64,000 nt of DNA from Vitellaria paradoxa. Taxonomy: Eukaryota; Streptophyta; Magnoliopsida; Ericales; Sapotaceae. The position numbers and the translations under genes are program-made. This document shows, in pieces, positions 1 to 12,984 of the stretch. The first letter of the stretch is position 1, and each line of letters begins with the position of its first letter. The notes under the pieces are model-generated. The model searched no databases, was not told the origin of the DNA, and saw nothing but the letters and a program-made list of their open reading frames with translations. The DNA is taken from NCBI GenBank assembly GCA_019916065.1, contig CM034233.1:53251947-53315946 (forward strand). Direction: 5' to 3'.

Positions 1-1307
1 AGGCGCGAGAAAAATATTGTCAAGTTCACTTTTCCAAAAACTAGGGCAATTTAGGTTCGAAAATCTGATCTTTTTAACAAACCCTCGGACGACTTCTGCT
101 TTGAATCTCCTAGGAAGTCTTTAAGTATTTGTGCACTTCCCAAATTTTCAAAAATGAAAGAAGGATTGGAGTTCATTATTTATTTTGAAGATATTTTATG
201 ACTTCTATTTTCGTTTATGTGCATTAATCATTCAGTCAAATAAATTTGTAATGGATTAAAAATTTGTATCTTCATGTAAATTGAAAAGAAGTGTTTTGGT
301 GAACTTTACCATAATTTTTATGTGCTTCCTTAAACACTTGACTGATTTTGCATATTTCTTTTTTCTCCTAGATCTTGAATTACTGTTTGATGCGTTTAAA
401 AAATGTTGAAGAGCAAAGAAAAAAAAATATCCTGTCTTGAAAAGGGCTACCAGTGGGATCAGTGAGAAGCCCCTTAATGACTCGTTGTTTGTTAAGGGAA
501 AAGCTACCTACCCATAAACATGTGAAAGCTGTCAGGACCTTGAAAGGGATATACATGAAGAATTGCGGTTAAAAAAAAAAATTGTAGCTGGATTAAAAAA
601 AAAAAAGGAGAATTGCGGCTAAAAAAAAGGAATGAAAGAAAAGAAGAATTGTGGCTGGATAAAAAAAAATGTTGAATAATTTTCTCTCAATTCATTTGGT
701 GCATCAAATATAATATATTGATCTTGTGATTTATTAAGGGGGAGCATATATGTTTGATTAGTCATAATTTCACATGCGCACAAGCATTTTCTTTCGATTT
801 TATGGCTTAATTCATTCTATGACGTAGATTTGGAGATTTTTTTTGGAAAGATGAATTTTTGTTCATTTAAATTTATAAAAATTGAAGGATTGATTTACAT
901 ATTTTTGGACATAGGTGAATTAAAATTTCTTTGATCCATTTTAGGAACTTTCTATAAATTTTTAGTATTTTCTTATAAATATATTTGATTTTTTTTTTTT
1001 TGTGCACAAAATCTACCATACAAGAATTTCCAACAGAGATTCAGATGGAAGGTGTTGACTATATTTGCTACATTTTTTTAATTATTTTGGGACCTTGTCA
1101 ATTCATATCATAAAGGGGAAGTAGAAAATTTCAAAATTTGTGATTTTATTATCTTGTGATCTTGAAACTTGATTTGGAAATTGAACTTGAATGTTGTTTT
1201 AAAATTTAATATTTGCCATATGATGCCTTGATGTGTTTGTTCAAGCGTTGCAAATTTTATTTTGAAATTTAATTTAAATTTTGATATGGAATTGCCAAGG
1301 GGGAGAT
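1..1307 (+). mobile_element. 3' noncoding part of a Ty1/copia element, ending in a polypurine tract
   Basis: AT-rich sequence without a usable reading frame. It ends in the purine tract AAGGGGGAGA directly before an LTR that starts TGTAAG, the usual arrangement at the 3' end of plant Ty1/copia elements. A second purine block (AAGGGGGAGC, about 736-745) and several runs of A sit inside it. The first 170 bases may be remnant coding sequence, but I recognise no domain. The element's coding part would lie before the window. Assignment to copia is inferred from the purine tract and LTR form, not from a protein. Confidence 0.6.
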
Positions 1308-2183
1308 TGTAAGGTTTTTTAGTGGCAAATCCATACAAAATCTTAAATTAAATGTGACAAATTTGAGTATTTTCTAAATTGAAGAGAGAAGAAGATTTGC
1401 ATATTTCCTAAATTGAAGATTTATCAAAATGGGCAAGTTTCCAAAATAACATAACCACAATATTGCAATCCAAGTCCAATTAGGAGTAAAGAAGAAGACT
1501 GCACAGATTAGGAAATAATGAAAAAATTCAGTGTACCTCATTGGCAGCACACAGAGAGCGCGCAGCTTCGCCACATGACACTGGGAGCTCGCAAGATGCA
1601 CACAGGTTTGACCTTTTGATAGTAGACCCCATAGGGAGTACGCTCGGAAACTGATGGTTTGAGTTATAGAAGATTTTGTTTCCGTTTAGGAAATCTCCTA
1701 ATATATTTGAGTCCAAATTAGAATAGGATTTTGCTTATATATTTGAGTCCTAATTGGAATAGGATGTGTAAGTCTATATATATGCAGCTAAGCTTAATGT
1801 ACAAGAGGTAACAAAAGGGGCATATTATAGAGTCTTATGAGAGAGAGAGAATTTTTCCTTGTGAGATTATAGCTCTTTCTATTATTTTCATTATTCTTGG
1901 TTGAGTCTGTTCACTTTCTAAGGGGTTAGAAAGTTTGTTTCCACTTGGTCTAGGTGTGCCGAGGATTCAAGCAAGTGCTTGAAAGAAGTCGTGTGAGGAG
2001 TCGTAGAGATTTTGAGTGGGCACTTGTAACCTAATTATATAGTAGAAGTTTGGGTGGTCTCCAAAATCGGACCCGGAGTTTTACCTTTACTAGTTGGTAA
2101 AGGGTTTCTTCGTTACCAATCTTGTGTTCGTTATTTTTATGATTGGTTGATTGATTTGGGTGATTTGAAAATTTTCACTTACA
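1308..2183 (+). repeat. Ty1/copia-type 3' LTR
   Basis: An 876-bp block bounded by the inverted termini TGTAAG and CTTACA, directly after a polypurine tract. A TATA-like run (TATATATATG, about 1775) lies mid-block, followed by a leader-like stretch, as expected for U3-R-U5. No second copy is in the window, so LTR identity and target-site duplication cannot be checked. The flank after it (CGGCT) should match the unseen left flank if the element is complete. Confidence 0.7.
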
Positions 2184-3812
2184 CGGCTATGTCACTCTTC
2201 AACTCCTAGCTTATGTTACTACCTGCCTCTACGGAAGAGGTGTACTTTGTACCACCCGGAGGTCTGCTAAAGGATCAAAACCCTCGATCAATGCCTGCAG
2301 GTGGTACTAGGATGGAACCAGAATACGGATGAGATCAAAAAGGCCATCATTCAACCTTTTCCCACATGATTGAATATAATTTTGCTTTTTCCTTAACCAT
2401 CTTGAAAGGAAAGGAACTTGGCTTCTCTCATAATAGGGAATAACCTAACCCTGGGAACTCGGGCCTGGCCATCTTTCATTTGTGGTTGACGTTTCGGCAA
2501 AGTTTGTCTATTGACAGTTGAATGTTCCGATCTGGTTCAATTGATGGTTGCATCTGCAAATACATTTTCTCGTCTTCTGATGGAAAACAGGCTTAAGCTC
2601 TTTCTTTATGAGCGACATCTCACATAATGAGCTCCATTATCATCATCTTACTAGATTCGGTCTCGGCAGCAATAATTCCCAGCTACTGAGGTGGCATAGT
2701 GACAGGCAAGAACAATAAAAATAGAAGAAGCGGAAGATCTTGTAGTAGTATATTCGGTTGTTTGCGGTGGAATAGATTCAAGCATCTGGGCCAATAGAGT
2801 GCATTGACTCAAGAATTAGATGTAGGGAAAAGGAAAGTCAAGCTCATGTGGAAGCTTCAGTCACAGGTGTCAAACTTTGCGACGGAAGCAACAAAGAAAT
2901 TATGACCTCACCAACCACTTCAGCCCAAGCCGTATTAGTTGAAGGATCGACAGAAATCTGTATGTGACGCGGTAGAGACATCATGTCATGGGAAACGTAC
3001 CGAGCCATACCATATGAAAACCTACTCCTAACAAGTTCCTGAGTTTGGCTTTCGGAGAAAAGCCTTATTAGCTACAAGCGGCCAGACTTTAGCTAATGGG
3101 GGGTAAAGATTAGTCTCAAAGGTAAAAGCTAGGAGTTAGGTCAACCAAAGGCAAAGTGAAAAGCCTTGAAAAGGTAGGAAGGCAGTTGAGGGGCGGTAAG
3201 AACCAGTCAATGCCCATTCCTATTCCTTGAGCTAAAAGGAAGGATTCCTCAAAAGAAGTGCAAGCGTTGGGCTTTTCATGACTTCCTATTCCATGGTAAG
3301 GAATCTCTTTCGGGGGGCATACACTTTTTAGTTCATAATGAATGAAATTAAGACAGTGTTGGCATTAATTGAGAAGAAGTGTGCCTGATCCCAGCTACTA
3401 TAAAGGTAATTGACGGGAAGAAAATCTATATTAAAGAAAGGGCTAATTGTTGGAATAATGGTATTTATTTCTACTTGATACATTACAGTTAGTAACATTG
3501 GTATATTAGGTGATCGCTCTTTATCTCAAATAAAAATGCTAGCATCTTGCTATGGTGCTTACTGTCTTGATTGGCTTAGGAGTGAAAGGTCGCTAAGGCT
3601 TATATGCTAAAACCTTTTTTGTTCTTCTCACTAGCTTAGCAGTTCTTAATTTGACTTATCCTATCTCCTACCTACTTCTTCATTAGAAGGCAAACAAATT
3701 CAATAGTAGCAAATGATTGAACAGCGGATACATTGACATTGTCATTGGCAATTCATCTCAGAGCATTGTTCTTGGGATTTGAGTTTATCAATTCTGAATT
3801 ACGATGCTCCAA
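2184..3812. other. Unassigned sequence with a mitochondrial-DNA-like texture; its right end is probably a Tat-like LTR terminus
   Basis: No LTR termini, retroelement motif or long reading frame is visible. Base composition is more even than in the flanks, and the text (short GAAG/CTTC-rich words, many near-reads with stops) resembles plant mitochondrial intergenic DNA, so a nuclear insertion of mitochondrial DNA is possible for roughly 2190-3650. The last 100-150 bases before 3813 are probably the end of a Tat-like 5' LTR, because a degenerate primer site follows at once. Both statements are inferences from texture and context. Confidence 0.35.
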
Positions 3813-3830
3813 TTGGTGCTGTTTGTGGGA
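3813..3830 (+). other. Degenerate primer-binding site of a Tat-like Ty3/gypsy element
   Basis: TTGGTGCTGTTTGTGGGA differs at a few C-to-T positions from the TTGGCGCCGTCTGTGGGA type found after the 5' LTR of many plant Tat-lineage gypsy elements. The changes fit decay of methylated cytosines. The gag remnant at 7114-8392 lies downstream once the inserted solo LTR is removed. Confidence 0.5.
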
Positions 3831-4326
3831 AATGAGTGTTAGTCTGTGACATCCTAAACTTTCACTATTTTTAATTGCATTATTAATTTAATTTTTATTT
3901 GATGCTTAGTAATTTAATTATGATAATTTGGTATTATATCAAAATTTAGTTAATTTTAATCTAAATTAATTAGTGGAATAATTAAATTATTCATTAAATT
4001 AAGTTATTAATATATATAATTAATGTTATGTGGGTTGGCTACAGGTGTAATGTGGCTAGCATATATATATATATATATATTACCTTATGTATGGGTGGAT
4101 GGTTGATGACTAAGCCACGTGGTGAGCAATTTATATATATATTGGAACTTATATGAGGCGGTGGAGTAGCTGTCTGGCAATTGTAATTTATAAATTTATA
4201 GTTAAGGAAGTTAAAAGAGGAAGAAAGTAAGAAACCCATATAGTGAGAAAAAAAAAATTGAATTGCAAGAGAGGAACGAGTTAAAGGATTTTTGCCCATA
4301 CAGTTGAGATAAGTTATTTTGTTAAT

Positions 4327-5798
4327 TGACCAATGCTGAAATGTGTTTGGATTCTACCTCTCAAGTACAAGAGGGCAGTCGTAGTTTTAAACTCGGTGAG
4401 TCCGAGGTCGAATCCACAAGGAGGGCTTTGTTAAAAGCTCTAGACTTGTTCTCTTAGTTAGTAAGTGAACCTAAATTAATTTAAACTAATTTTGGATTTA
4501 TAAGATGTCAGAGAATGGTTGGGTTGAGAATGATGGAACGAAGGAATTGTGATATTAAATTAAAATGTAATAAAATTAAATATTAAAGCAAATTGATTAA
4601 CTCAGAAATTAAATTAAATAACAAGCATGATATTAAAGAGGTTCTTGATTCAACTTTCAAGTCCAAGTAGTTCACTATTTCACTAGGGGATGATTGGGTT
4701 CAAATCTGAATTAAGGGTTTGTTAAAAAAGTATTGAGAACATTTTAAATCAAAAGTCAATACCAGTGATTTCAACGAATATGGTTAAAGACTTTTGTTTT
4801 TGAAAGTTTTCCAAACAAATGAAATCAGAATTGAACTCGAATCCTATTTTTAATTTGTCTAAAAGTATTAATTGATTGTAATCGAAAACCAATACTAGTG
4901 ATTTCAGCGAATAGGGTTAAAGGTTTTCATTTTCAAATGTTTTCGAAACAAGTTAAAATAGTTTTAAGAATAGTAGATCCTTACGCATGAGGTTTCGTAA
5001 CCCATGCGAAGGGTCTACGCATATCCTATAGTGTTTCATGAACTGCCCTTCCTTGATTCGTTGAATCAAGAACTAGGATTTTACGCTAGCATTATTTTAA
5101 ATGAATTGAAAACAATAAACATGCACATGATCAATCGATCTACCAATTGAAACAAACAAATCATATTATTGAAGAACAAAACAAAATCAAACTTACACAG
5201 TAAATTGTTCTGAAAGAAAGTAATGAACCACTACTGCAATGATGAACAACCCAACTTTGAAAATCTCCATAAACAACGCAAGATATTAAAAACTCCCTAA
5301 AAACTATTCTAAAGCTCTCAAAAATATCTAAAAAGTATGAAAAAGTTCTCCTTAGTTCGACCGTATACAGGGTTTTTATAAAAAGGTTGCAAAGAACCCC
5401 TAAAAGGTGAGAATTAACACGCGCATACCCAGCTACTGTGGTCTCGATCGTCTGAGAGGAGGTCAGGACTACAGAATGGTCACTTTCACATATTCGGGCA
5501 AACAAGCTTACTGTGGTCCCGACCACAGAATGGTCATTACTTCGTTTCTCTTCCTCCTCCATGCTGGGTCTTTGGACTGGTCCGGGCCATCCAAGATAAG
5601 ATTTGAACCATAACTTTTCCTTCATCTTCTAGGCCGTTCTCATCACTATAAACTTCAATTATTTCACCCTTTTCCCTGAAATTAAGAAAATAAAACTATA
5701 AATGACAAAATAACGATAAAACTTCAAATTTCACTATTGAAATGCATTACTAAGTATCACAATATGGAGTTTGTAATTATACTTTTCAAGTGTAATCA
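4327..5798 (-). repeat. Athila-like solo LTR, inverted
   Basis: Read on the minus strand it begins TGATTACACTTGAAAAGTAT and ends in GGTCA, matching the LTRs of elements A, B, C and E. It holds the same landmarks in order: the U3 exon-like reading frame, GC-rich dyads, TATA box (TATAAAAA, about 5375 on the complement), the CTTGATTC/GAATCAAG palindrome and the twin hairpins. Flanks TTAAT (4322-4326) and TCAAT (5799-5803) differ at one base, consistent with an old target-site duplication. Single LTR with no internal region, so a solo LTR left by recombination. Confidence 0.8.
4750..4796 (-). other. Leader hairpin 2 of the inverted LTR
   Basis: On the minus strand, perfect 8-bp arms CAAAAGTC/GACTTTTG enclose the loop core that recurs in the related LTRs (TTTAACCATATTCG, then GAAATCACTGGTAT). 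Hairpin 1 lies at 4884-4928 with arms GAAAACC/GGTTTTC. Confidence 0.65.
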
Positions 5799-7113
5799 TC
5801 AATTTAAAATTAATTCTGTAGAAGGTTAAATAAATTAGGTATGTTAAAAAAGAAGTGGTTGTATTCTATTTATTAAATTTTTATTATTAATTGATTTTGT
5901 TTATCTTTTAACTGCTGAATTTCTGATTTGTATAATTTGTTTTGGTTAAAATTAAGACTCGAGTATAATCAGCAGCAACAACCCGAATAAATTAGTTTTC
6001 TCAGAATATTTGTGGTTCAAGTGGGTGTATTAAACTGAAACGTAAAAGGTATTAAATATAAATTAATAAATCTTATCTATTTATTTATTGTTGTTATTAA
6101 TTAATTATTCTGATGTGAAATGCTTAATATTTATGAATTTATTGTGTTAGATATGAATTATGATTATTTGTGAAATGATAAATTTGGGAAGTAATATTTT
6201 ATCCGGGAAAAAATATTATTACATATCAGCATGAATTATGTGCATTACACTTACTTATGGTAGATGGGACTAGGCTAGATGTGGCTAAGAAAAAATAATA
6301 TGAGGTCAGATGGGGCAAAAAAGAAAAAAATGAGGCCAGATGGGGCTAGGTCAATAGGACCAATGATGAGGATAGATGGGGCAAAGCCAAATAGGGCTAA
6401 TGGGACCTGCTAAATTAAAGCCACTATCCCCAGTTAAGCGCTCAACTCATAAGCCAGATGGGGCCAAACGTGTGATGCATTATTATTTAAATCATTTATC
6501 ATGCAAATATGTTATACAATGGCCAGTTGGGGCCTAGTGATGATGATAATGGTTGATAAATGAAAAGTGCCGATGAATTGTGTGCTGAAATATTTTTCTC
6601 ACTGTTAGTTACGATATATTTAAATTAGTTCTTATTTGATTGTGGGACCGGTATCTATACAATTATTGTGGATTATTTTTTATGTATATTTATTATTTAT
6701 TATTTTAAGTTTAATACCTCCATTGAGTGTGTGCCATATACTAAAACTTACACATTTCAAGTTAAGTTTTAGAAGTGGTTGCAAGTTCTTGGAGAAGCCC
6801 TTGAGTTGTCCATTTCCTTGTTTAAACTCTATGTTGGTATTTGGAGTTTGTGTAAATAAACCTAGAGTTTCAACAGTACTAGACTAATGTTTGGTTTAAT
6901 GTTTTGGAAGTTATAAGTTTGTACACCTTTAAAGTGCTTATGAGGTTTCTGTTTATTTTACCAAGGATATAATATAAACCTGACAGATTGTGTTTTATTT
7001 TAATGTGAGTTTTTATTTGATTTATGATTATTGATATATTATGGACAGAGGACAAAAAGGTTGTCCCCTCTATTTTAGGAGTTCAGTGTGTATCGTAAAA
7101 TAGAGGTGTGACA

Positions 7114-8392
7114 CAGTCCTATTGATTTTTCATTTGGTAACTTGAGGATGAGTTTAAATTAAGGAAACCAAGCGGACTATGATCCTCTAAGGGTTCGATT
7201 GGTCGACTCCAGGGCCCCTGGCAAAAATGAGCAATCTCGAGAGTGACACTAACCCGGGGGGCCAGGGTGTATGTTCAAGAGCCTAACGATATTCTCCTAG
7301 CTGGTAACAAGCTCACTTTAAGCCAATATCAAGCAGAGATTAAGTGGAGGGAGCAAGAGTTAGAGCTCTTTTGTGAATAGCTTAGGCTATTTACCGAGCA
7401 TCGACAAAACTTGCCACTCCGTGGAGTAGAGCAATCATGGCCTCATGCATAAAACCATTCCCATGGTGATTAGCACTACCATTCATGAAGAAACCAAACT
7501 CTAACTCCTGAGCACGGGAGAAGGAAATGAAGATACCCGAGTCAACCATTCTCCCCCCACTAGGAGGAGGTTAGAGAGGCATTCTAGTTCGAACTCTCAT
7601 CAACGTGAGGCACGTTTTAAGCGAGCTCACCATTTCGTCAACAAACTGATTAGGGAGCCCAAATCTAATCTTAAAAGTTAGATGATTAGATAATTAGCTA
7701 ATCACACCGATCATTGGAGTGTTAACTCTGCTCATCATTTGGCCAAAAAGGCTCTCAATCAAATTTCAACCTTGCCTTTTGTCAAGAGCATCGAACAAAT
7801 GGAGCCACCCTATAAATTTATTCCTCCAAGGTTTACCCCTTATGATGGGAGAGCGGATCCAGTGGGGGCATATTTGTCATTACAAACAAGTGATGACGCT
7901 TTGGAGTTATCATAACCCCCTAATGTGCAAAATTTTTCCCTCTAGTCTGAGGGAGGTTGCTCTATGTTAGCTAGACAAATTAGAGTCTAGATCAATCAGT
8001 ACGTGGGCCCAATCGGCAGCTTTTATGGCTCGATTTATCACTAATAGCAAACAACCATGCTCAGTGGATTCCTTGATGATGATGCACAGAGGGAAGAATG
8101 AAAGCTTGAGGTAGTATGCTAGGCATTATTTCAAAGCATGTAATAAGGTACAAGACTATTTCGAACAAATCGTAGTAGCATCCTTTAAGCTCGGCATTGC
8201 TTAGGATGACAAACTTTGGCAATCACTTACTAAGTGATCAATAGAAGACCTAGTTGATTTGATGATTCGTGTTGAAAAATAATTTAAGGTTGATGATGAA
8301 ACAAGAAACGAGAAGGATATTCTAAAAAAGGAAAAAATTCAATCACGAGACAATAGGAAAAGGCTAAGCAAGGAAAAGAGGCAGGGTAGATG
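7114..8392 (+). pseudogene. Decayed gag of a Tat-like Ty3/gypsy element
   Basis: A leader runs to a possible start at 7227. From about 7790 a retrotransposon Gag domain can be followed across two or three frames. The segment reading PPRFTPYDGRADP is followed, after a shift, by a stretch ending KIFPSSLREVAL, then a segment with VVASFKLGIA and later EDLVDLMIRVEK. These match the order of the retrotrans_gag family in plant Tat elements, whose Gag coats the RNA in virus-like particles. At least five stops and one shift make it non-functional. It is cut off at 8393 by a Tekay-like LTR, so zinc knuckle and pol are missing. Confidence 0.7.
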
Positions 8393-10126
8393 TGTAATAT
8401 CCTAGATTTCTGTATTGATATAAATTGATGGTTTTTAATATGTTTTGGGTGTGATAGTATGTTGTTTAAGCAATACTAGTCATTAGGAATGACTTATAGT
8501 GGTAAATTTTGGAAGTAATGGGCCAAATAACCCAAAATTTGGCATTTTGGTTCGGAGGCATGCAGGTAGGCACCTCGGATAGAAAGACGGGTGCCTGGGA
8601 CCTCAACGTGGGTGCCTGGGGTACCTAGTAGGGCACCTCGCCTGTGTGGCAGATTGATAGATAGACGTGGTTCTATGTTTAGTAGTTGGGGTTACACTTA
8701 TAGTCAGAATAGGGGAGTAGGGGAGAGAGTAGGGACCTGTAGAATATTTGGAAACCAAGCCAAGCACATGTATATGTGTGTGAGAGGTAGGAGAGAGAGA
8801 GTGTTTTGAGAACTAAAAGAAGAAACCGGGAGAGGAAATGGGAACCAAAGGAAGAACCAAGGAACTTGGTTTTGGTAAGTCACTCAAACCTTCACCAAAT
8901 TCAAATTAATCTTGTAATATTAGAATTAAGCACTCAATAAACACTTCTATATGGTTTATTTATTGTTTTGGATCAAAGGGGGAGGAGATTGAGCAACTCA
9001 AAGTTGGAAGCCTAAAATTGGGTGTTCGCTACCTTTGTATTCAAAGTTTGAGGTAGGGATTTCTAGCCTCATTCTAGCATATATGAGATGTAAAGAATTA
9101 GGAAATGTTGTTATGATGATTATTTAAGAATTTGGAGGAATGGGGATGTGAATCAAGTGGTGTGATATAGGAATATATGTAAATGTATAGGTTTGATCCA
9201 ATATTTTCATTTTGATAGATTGAGTGAATTAAAAACTGGTTTTGATTGACTTCTTAGAGTCTTTTAGGTCTTAAACAACACAAGAAAATGAGGTTTTGGG
9301 TTAAACATTAGATTGGGCAAAGTTTGGGGTGCAAAACCTTGGATTTCAGCTCAAACCAAATCAGAGTAGGGCATTGGACATTAGGGGGTGCTCGGGGTCC
9401 CTATGGGGGCACACCGATTGCTTCACCTGAGTCTAGTTAGGTGGTAAGAGTGCCCGGGTCCCTCAAGGCTGTGCCCGGACCCTTCAAAAAACTTTAGATG
9501 TGGAGTTTTCTTGATTAAGTTGCCCTTTTATTGAACAGAAAAGATTGTAAACTTGGTAATTTACTCAAGTAAGGTTTATAAGTGTAAGGACTTGATTATA
9601 GAATGAGTTCTTAGAATAAAACATATGAGATTTTCAAAATTCCTGAGTTTGCCCATAGAAAGGCACCTCAACCCTTGATGTGGGCACCCAGCCCCCTACA
9701 GGGGTGCCCCAGGTGCTCTAAAACCCTAATTTAGACTTGTTATAATGTTATTCTCCATATTTGATAACTTGCCTTTGATATATGTTTCATGTTGAGTTAA
9801 AATGAGTTAAAAATGTGTACGAAAATGAGGAAAGGGTATAATATGGTGATAGCATGTTATTATAAGGTTAAATTGAATTGAAATTGTTATACTGGTTATT
9901 GTGATAATATAAGATGTTCCTTGGTTGAACATGAGGATAAGAAGAATATGATAGGCTCATTGGAAAGGAAAAGAGATAAATGAATGTGTGAATGATAAAT
10001 GTATAATATGGTGATTAGATATTATGAAAGAATAGAAATTAGTGTTGGATATTTATGATAAATAGATCATAATTGAGTGTTTACAATAAAATGATCAAAT
10101 GAGATATTAAAGGTGAAAATGTTTAG

Positions 10127-11679
10127 TGATTACACTTGAAAAGTGTAATTACAAACTATATGTTTAGATACATTTTAATGCATTTGAAGGTTAAATTTAA
10201 AGTTTTAACATTATTTTGTAACTTACATATTATGTCATCTTCTTTGTAGGGAAATGGATGAGAAAAGCGAAGTTAATAGTGTTGGAGAAGGCTTAGAAGA
10301 CAAAGAAAAAGTTATGGTTCAAGCTTAACCAAGAATGACTCGGGCCAGCCCAAGGACTCAAAGTGAAGAAGAAAGAAAAATAGAGCAATTAGCATTCTGG
10401 GGTCCCTACCCCTCCTCAAAGGGTCCGGACGCCAGTGGGTGATCTGGAGGAAGAATGCATTCTGGGGTCCCCACCCCTCCTCAAAGGGTCCGAACCCCAG
10501 CAGAGGAGAATGAAGGAAATAACATTCTGAGGTCCGGACCCCAGTACACACTTGGGCGCGCAATCTTCTCTTTGTTTTTAGGGTTTTCAAAACCCTTATA
10601 TATGGAGGTTATGCACGGCTGAAAGAGGGACGCCTCTTTTGATTAATTCACTTTAGATTGAGAGTTAGATTAGGTTTTGATTGAGTTTTAGAGAGATTTT
10701 ACGCTTGGAAGTTTTGGATTCATGGATGTTCTTGGAATTTTAATCATAGTCTTTGCATTGCTACTTTATCTTTTCTTTTACATGTGAATTACATTATAAG
10801 TGCACTTCGATTTACTTTTTAATATAATGTTTTATTTGTTTCAATTTCTTGATTGCATGACAGAACGTTTCTTTATTACCTTTATGATGTTCACCATAAT
10901 CGTAGCGTAAAACCCTAATCTTGATTTGACGAACAAAAAAGGGTAGTTCATGAAAATGCCTTGGGGTGTTCGTAATCCCTTCGCGTAGGTTGCGAAACCT
11001 TTTGCGAAGGGATCTACTTTTTACAAATCCTTTTTCATCTTTTTCGAAAACAATTGAATACAAAAACCCTTAACCATATCCATTTGAGATCACTGGTATG
11101 GATTTTCGTAACTAATAATTTAAACACTTTCGAATAGGATTAAAAATTGGATTTAAATTCACTTCTAGTTTTGTTTATTTGAAAAACCTTCGAAAACAAA
11201 GGTCTTTAACCATATCCGCTTGAGATCACTGTTACTGACCTTTGATTAAAATATTCTTAACACTTTTCAAATTAAGCCCTAATCTAGATTTGAATAAAAA
11301 CATCTGAAGGTAAAGTAGTGGGCTATCCGGACTTGAAAGTTGGATCAAGAACCTCTTTAGTATTATGCTAGTTATTTAATTTAATTTCTGAGTTGATTTA
11401 TTCGCTTTAAAATTTGGAGTAGATGGTTTGTTTGCACTTTAAAATTAAATTGAATTTCTTTAATTAATATTTAATTCATTTACAACCTAAAACAAAAGTT
11501 TGAGTTGCTGAAAAATTAGTTTAAATTAATTTAGGTTCACCTACTAACTAAGAGAACAAGTCTAGAGCTTTTAACAAAACCCTCCCTATGGATTCGACCT
11601 TGATACTCACTGAGTTTAAAACTACGACTGTCCTCTTGCACTTGAGAGGTAGAACCCAAACACATTTCAGGGTCAGTCA
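10127..11679 (+). repeat. Athila-like solo LTR with perfect target-site duplication
   Basis: A 1,553-bp LTR from TGATTACACTTG to GGGTCAGTCA, flanked on both sides by TTTAG (10122-10126 and 11680-11684). It carries three GC-rich dyad units (10390-10550), a TATA box (TTATATATGG, about 10596), the CCCTTCGC/GCGAAGGG stem (10977-11012) and leader hairpin 2 (11197-11244). It is most like the LTRs of element B. No internal region: a solo LTR inserted in the Tekay-like LTR. Confidence 0.9.
11197..11244 (+). other. Leader hairpin 2 of the solo LTR
   Basis: Perfect 8-bp arms CAAAGGTC/GACCTTTG around a loop containing TTTAACCATATCCG and TGAGATCACTG. Confidence 0.65.
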
Positions 11680-12984
11680 TTTAGATGGGAGATGTTTAAG
11701 AGATAAGATAAAGGACATTGAATTATTGAAGAGACACTTGACTTAGTATTCGTTACTTCATAAATGATTTCATTATTATTGATTGATTGTGATATCTAAA
11801 ATATGAATGGTTGTTTATATTGAATGATATTGATAATTAGAACATGATAAGAATAACTTGGTTATGATGAAGATGATAAAATAATTCGCTTTGGAATGTG
11901 ATGACTCATTATTGAAATTGATAATAAAATTGAAAAGAATTGATGAGGTGGCATGTATGGATTTTGGATTTTAACGGTATGTTATGGACATATTGTATAT
12001 GATGCCAATGGAAAATGAGATAATTTGAAATGTGATTGATATCGAGATACGGGGATAGTGGGTATTACAAAATAGGAAGGGTATAAAGATTACCCTAGAG
12101 TTGAAAGACTCGAAACCTGTGCAGGGACTAGTGTTCATGGCATTAGGTTAGTAGCCTACAACATGACGTGTGATAAGGCTAATTGTGGCCTTTAACGGCA
12201 ACGTAAATTAAGGCTAATTGCGGCCTCTAATGATGACGCAAACTAAGGCTAATCATGGCCTTTAACGACAACATTAATATGCCCACACTGGTAAATAGAG
12301 TGAGAATGGAACATAAATAAGGACGATTGTGAAAAGAATGATTAAGTAAACGATAGTTGAATTAAGAAATGAGATTAATGACAGTAACCATGACCTATAA
12401 TTATATAAGGTCTAGTTAGAAAATGAAATTATGATGCTTACATGGATGGGGACTTGGGATTTGTTATATGGTGTTGGATGATTATGTTGAGTTATATAGA
12501 ATTATAAATGCTAGCACTGTTTTAAATTATTACTTTACATATTATATATGCTTTTAGGATGCTTCGTGGGTGCAAGTGGATTAGTTGCTCATGTCCTTAC
12601 AAACTTTGTTACCAGAACAGATCCTAAAAACTAGGTGGGCATTGGTGGAATTAAAAGTGCATGAACTGATGCAGATATTGCATTTTTTTATTTATTTAAG
12701 TTAAAATGTTCATTTGGGACTATAATATTATTTTAGTTTAGAGATTCAATCGATTGGATTGTAAAGGCTACAAGGCCTATTTTGCATATTGTTATTATTA
12801 TTGGATATGTTGGAGTATGATGGCCTGGCAATAGCTAAGGCTTAGTTTATATTATGTTATATGTTTATCCTTTGAAGATGTTGCTCCAAGGTTATCTTAT
12901 TGCTCTGATTAGGGGTTAGTTGCTTAGCGCATGATATGTATGTTATTCACTTACCCTTCGGGTCACGAGATCCAGGGCGTGACA

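Larger units (their letters stand above)
3845..7113. repeat. Large solo LTR (about 1.8 kb without its nested insert), gypsy-like
   Basis: Bounded by TGTGACATCC at the left and GGTGTGACA at the right, with near-identical 5-bp flanks TAGTC (3840-3844) and CAGTC (7114-7118), consistent with an aged target-site duplication. No internal coding region lies between the termini; the only large object inside is an inverted Athila-like LTR at 4327-5798. It also has a (TA)n run near 4062-4080 and repeats of an AGATGGGGC word between 6250 and 6530. The orientation is not certain. Confidence 0.6.
8393..12984 (+). repeat. Tekay/Del-like Ty3/gypsy LTR, split by a solo LTR
   Basis: Starts TGTAATATCC and ends GGGCGTGACA, followed within 3 bases by a tRNA-Met-type primer site. 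Removing the nested solo LTR (10127-11679) and one copy of its target duplication leaves about 3.0 kb, long for a plant LTR but known in the Tekay/Del lineage. The first kilobase is clearly related to the partial LTR at 62914-64000: GTAATATCC start, an AAACCGGG segment, then a CAATTAAGCACTCAA-type segment and GGATCAAAGGGGGAGGAGAT. It contains several GC-rich dyads built on GGCACC/GGTGCC (8555-8640, 9660-9720). Confidence 0.7.

Noticed and set aside
5161..5625. Minus-strand open frame of 154 codons
   Set aside because: It lies inside the inverted Athila-like solo LTR, covers dyads and leader, and has no protein motif. Its 3' half overlaps the U3 exon-like frame only in part.
4327..5798. Pairing with the plus-strand LTR at 10127 as one element in inverted form
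   Set aside because: Orientations are opposite and each has its own target-site duplication, so they are independent solo LTRs.
8591..8809. Open frame of 72 codons in the Tekay-like LTR
   Set aside because: Sits across GC-rich dyads in a noncoding LTR; not kept in the related LTR at 62914.
10390..10550. Repeated GC-rich units resembling a CRISPR-like or satellite array
   Set aside because: Only two or three units, palindromic, always at the same place before the TATA box of an LTR; a promoter-proximal dyad in plant DNA and not an array.
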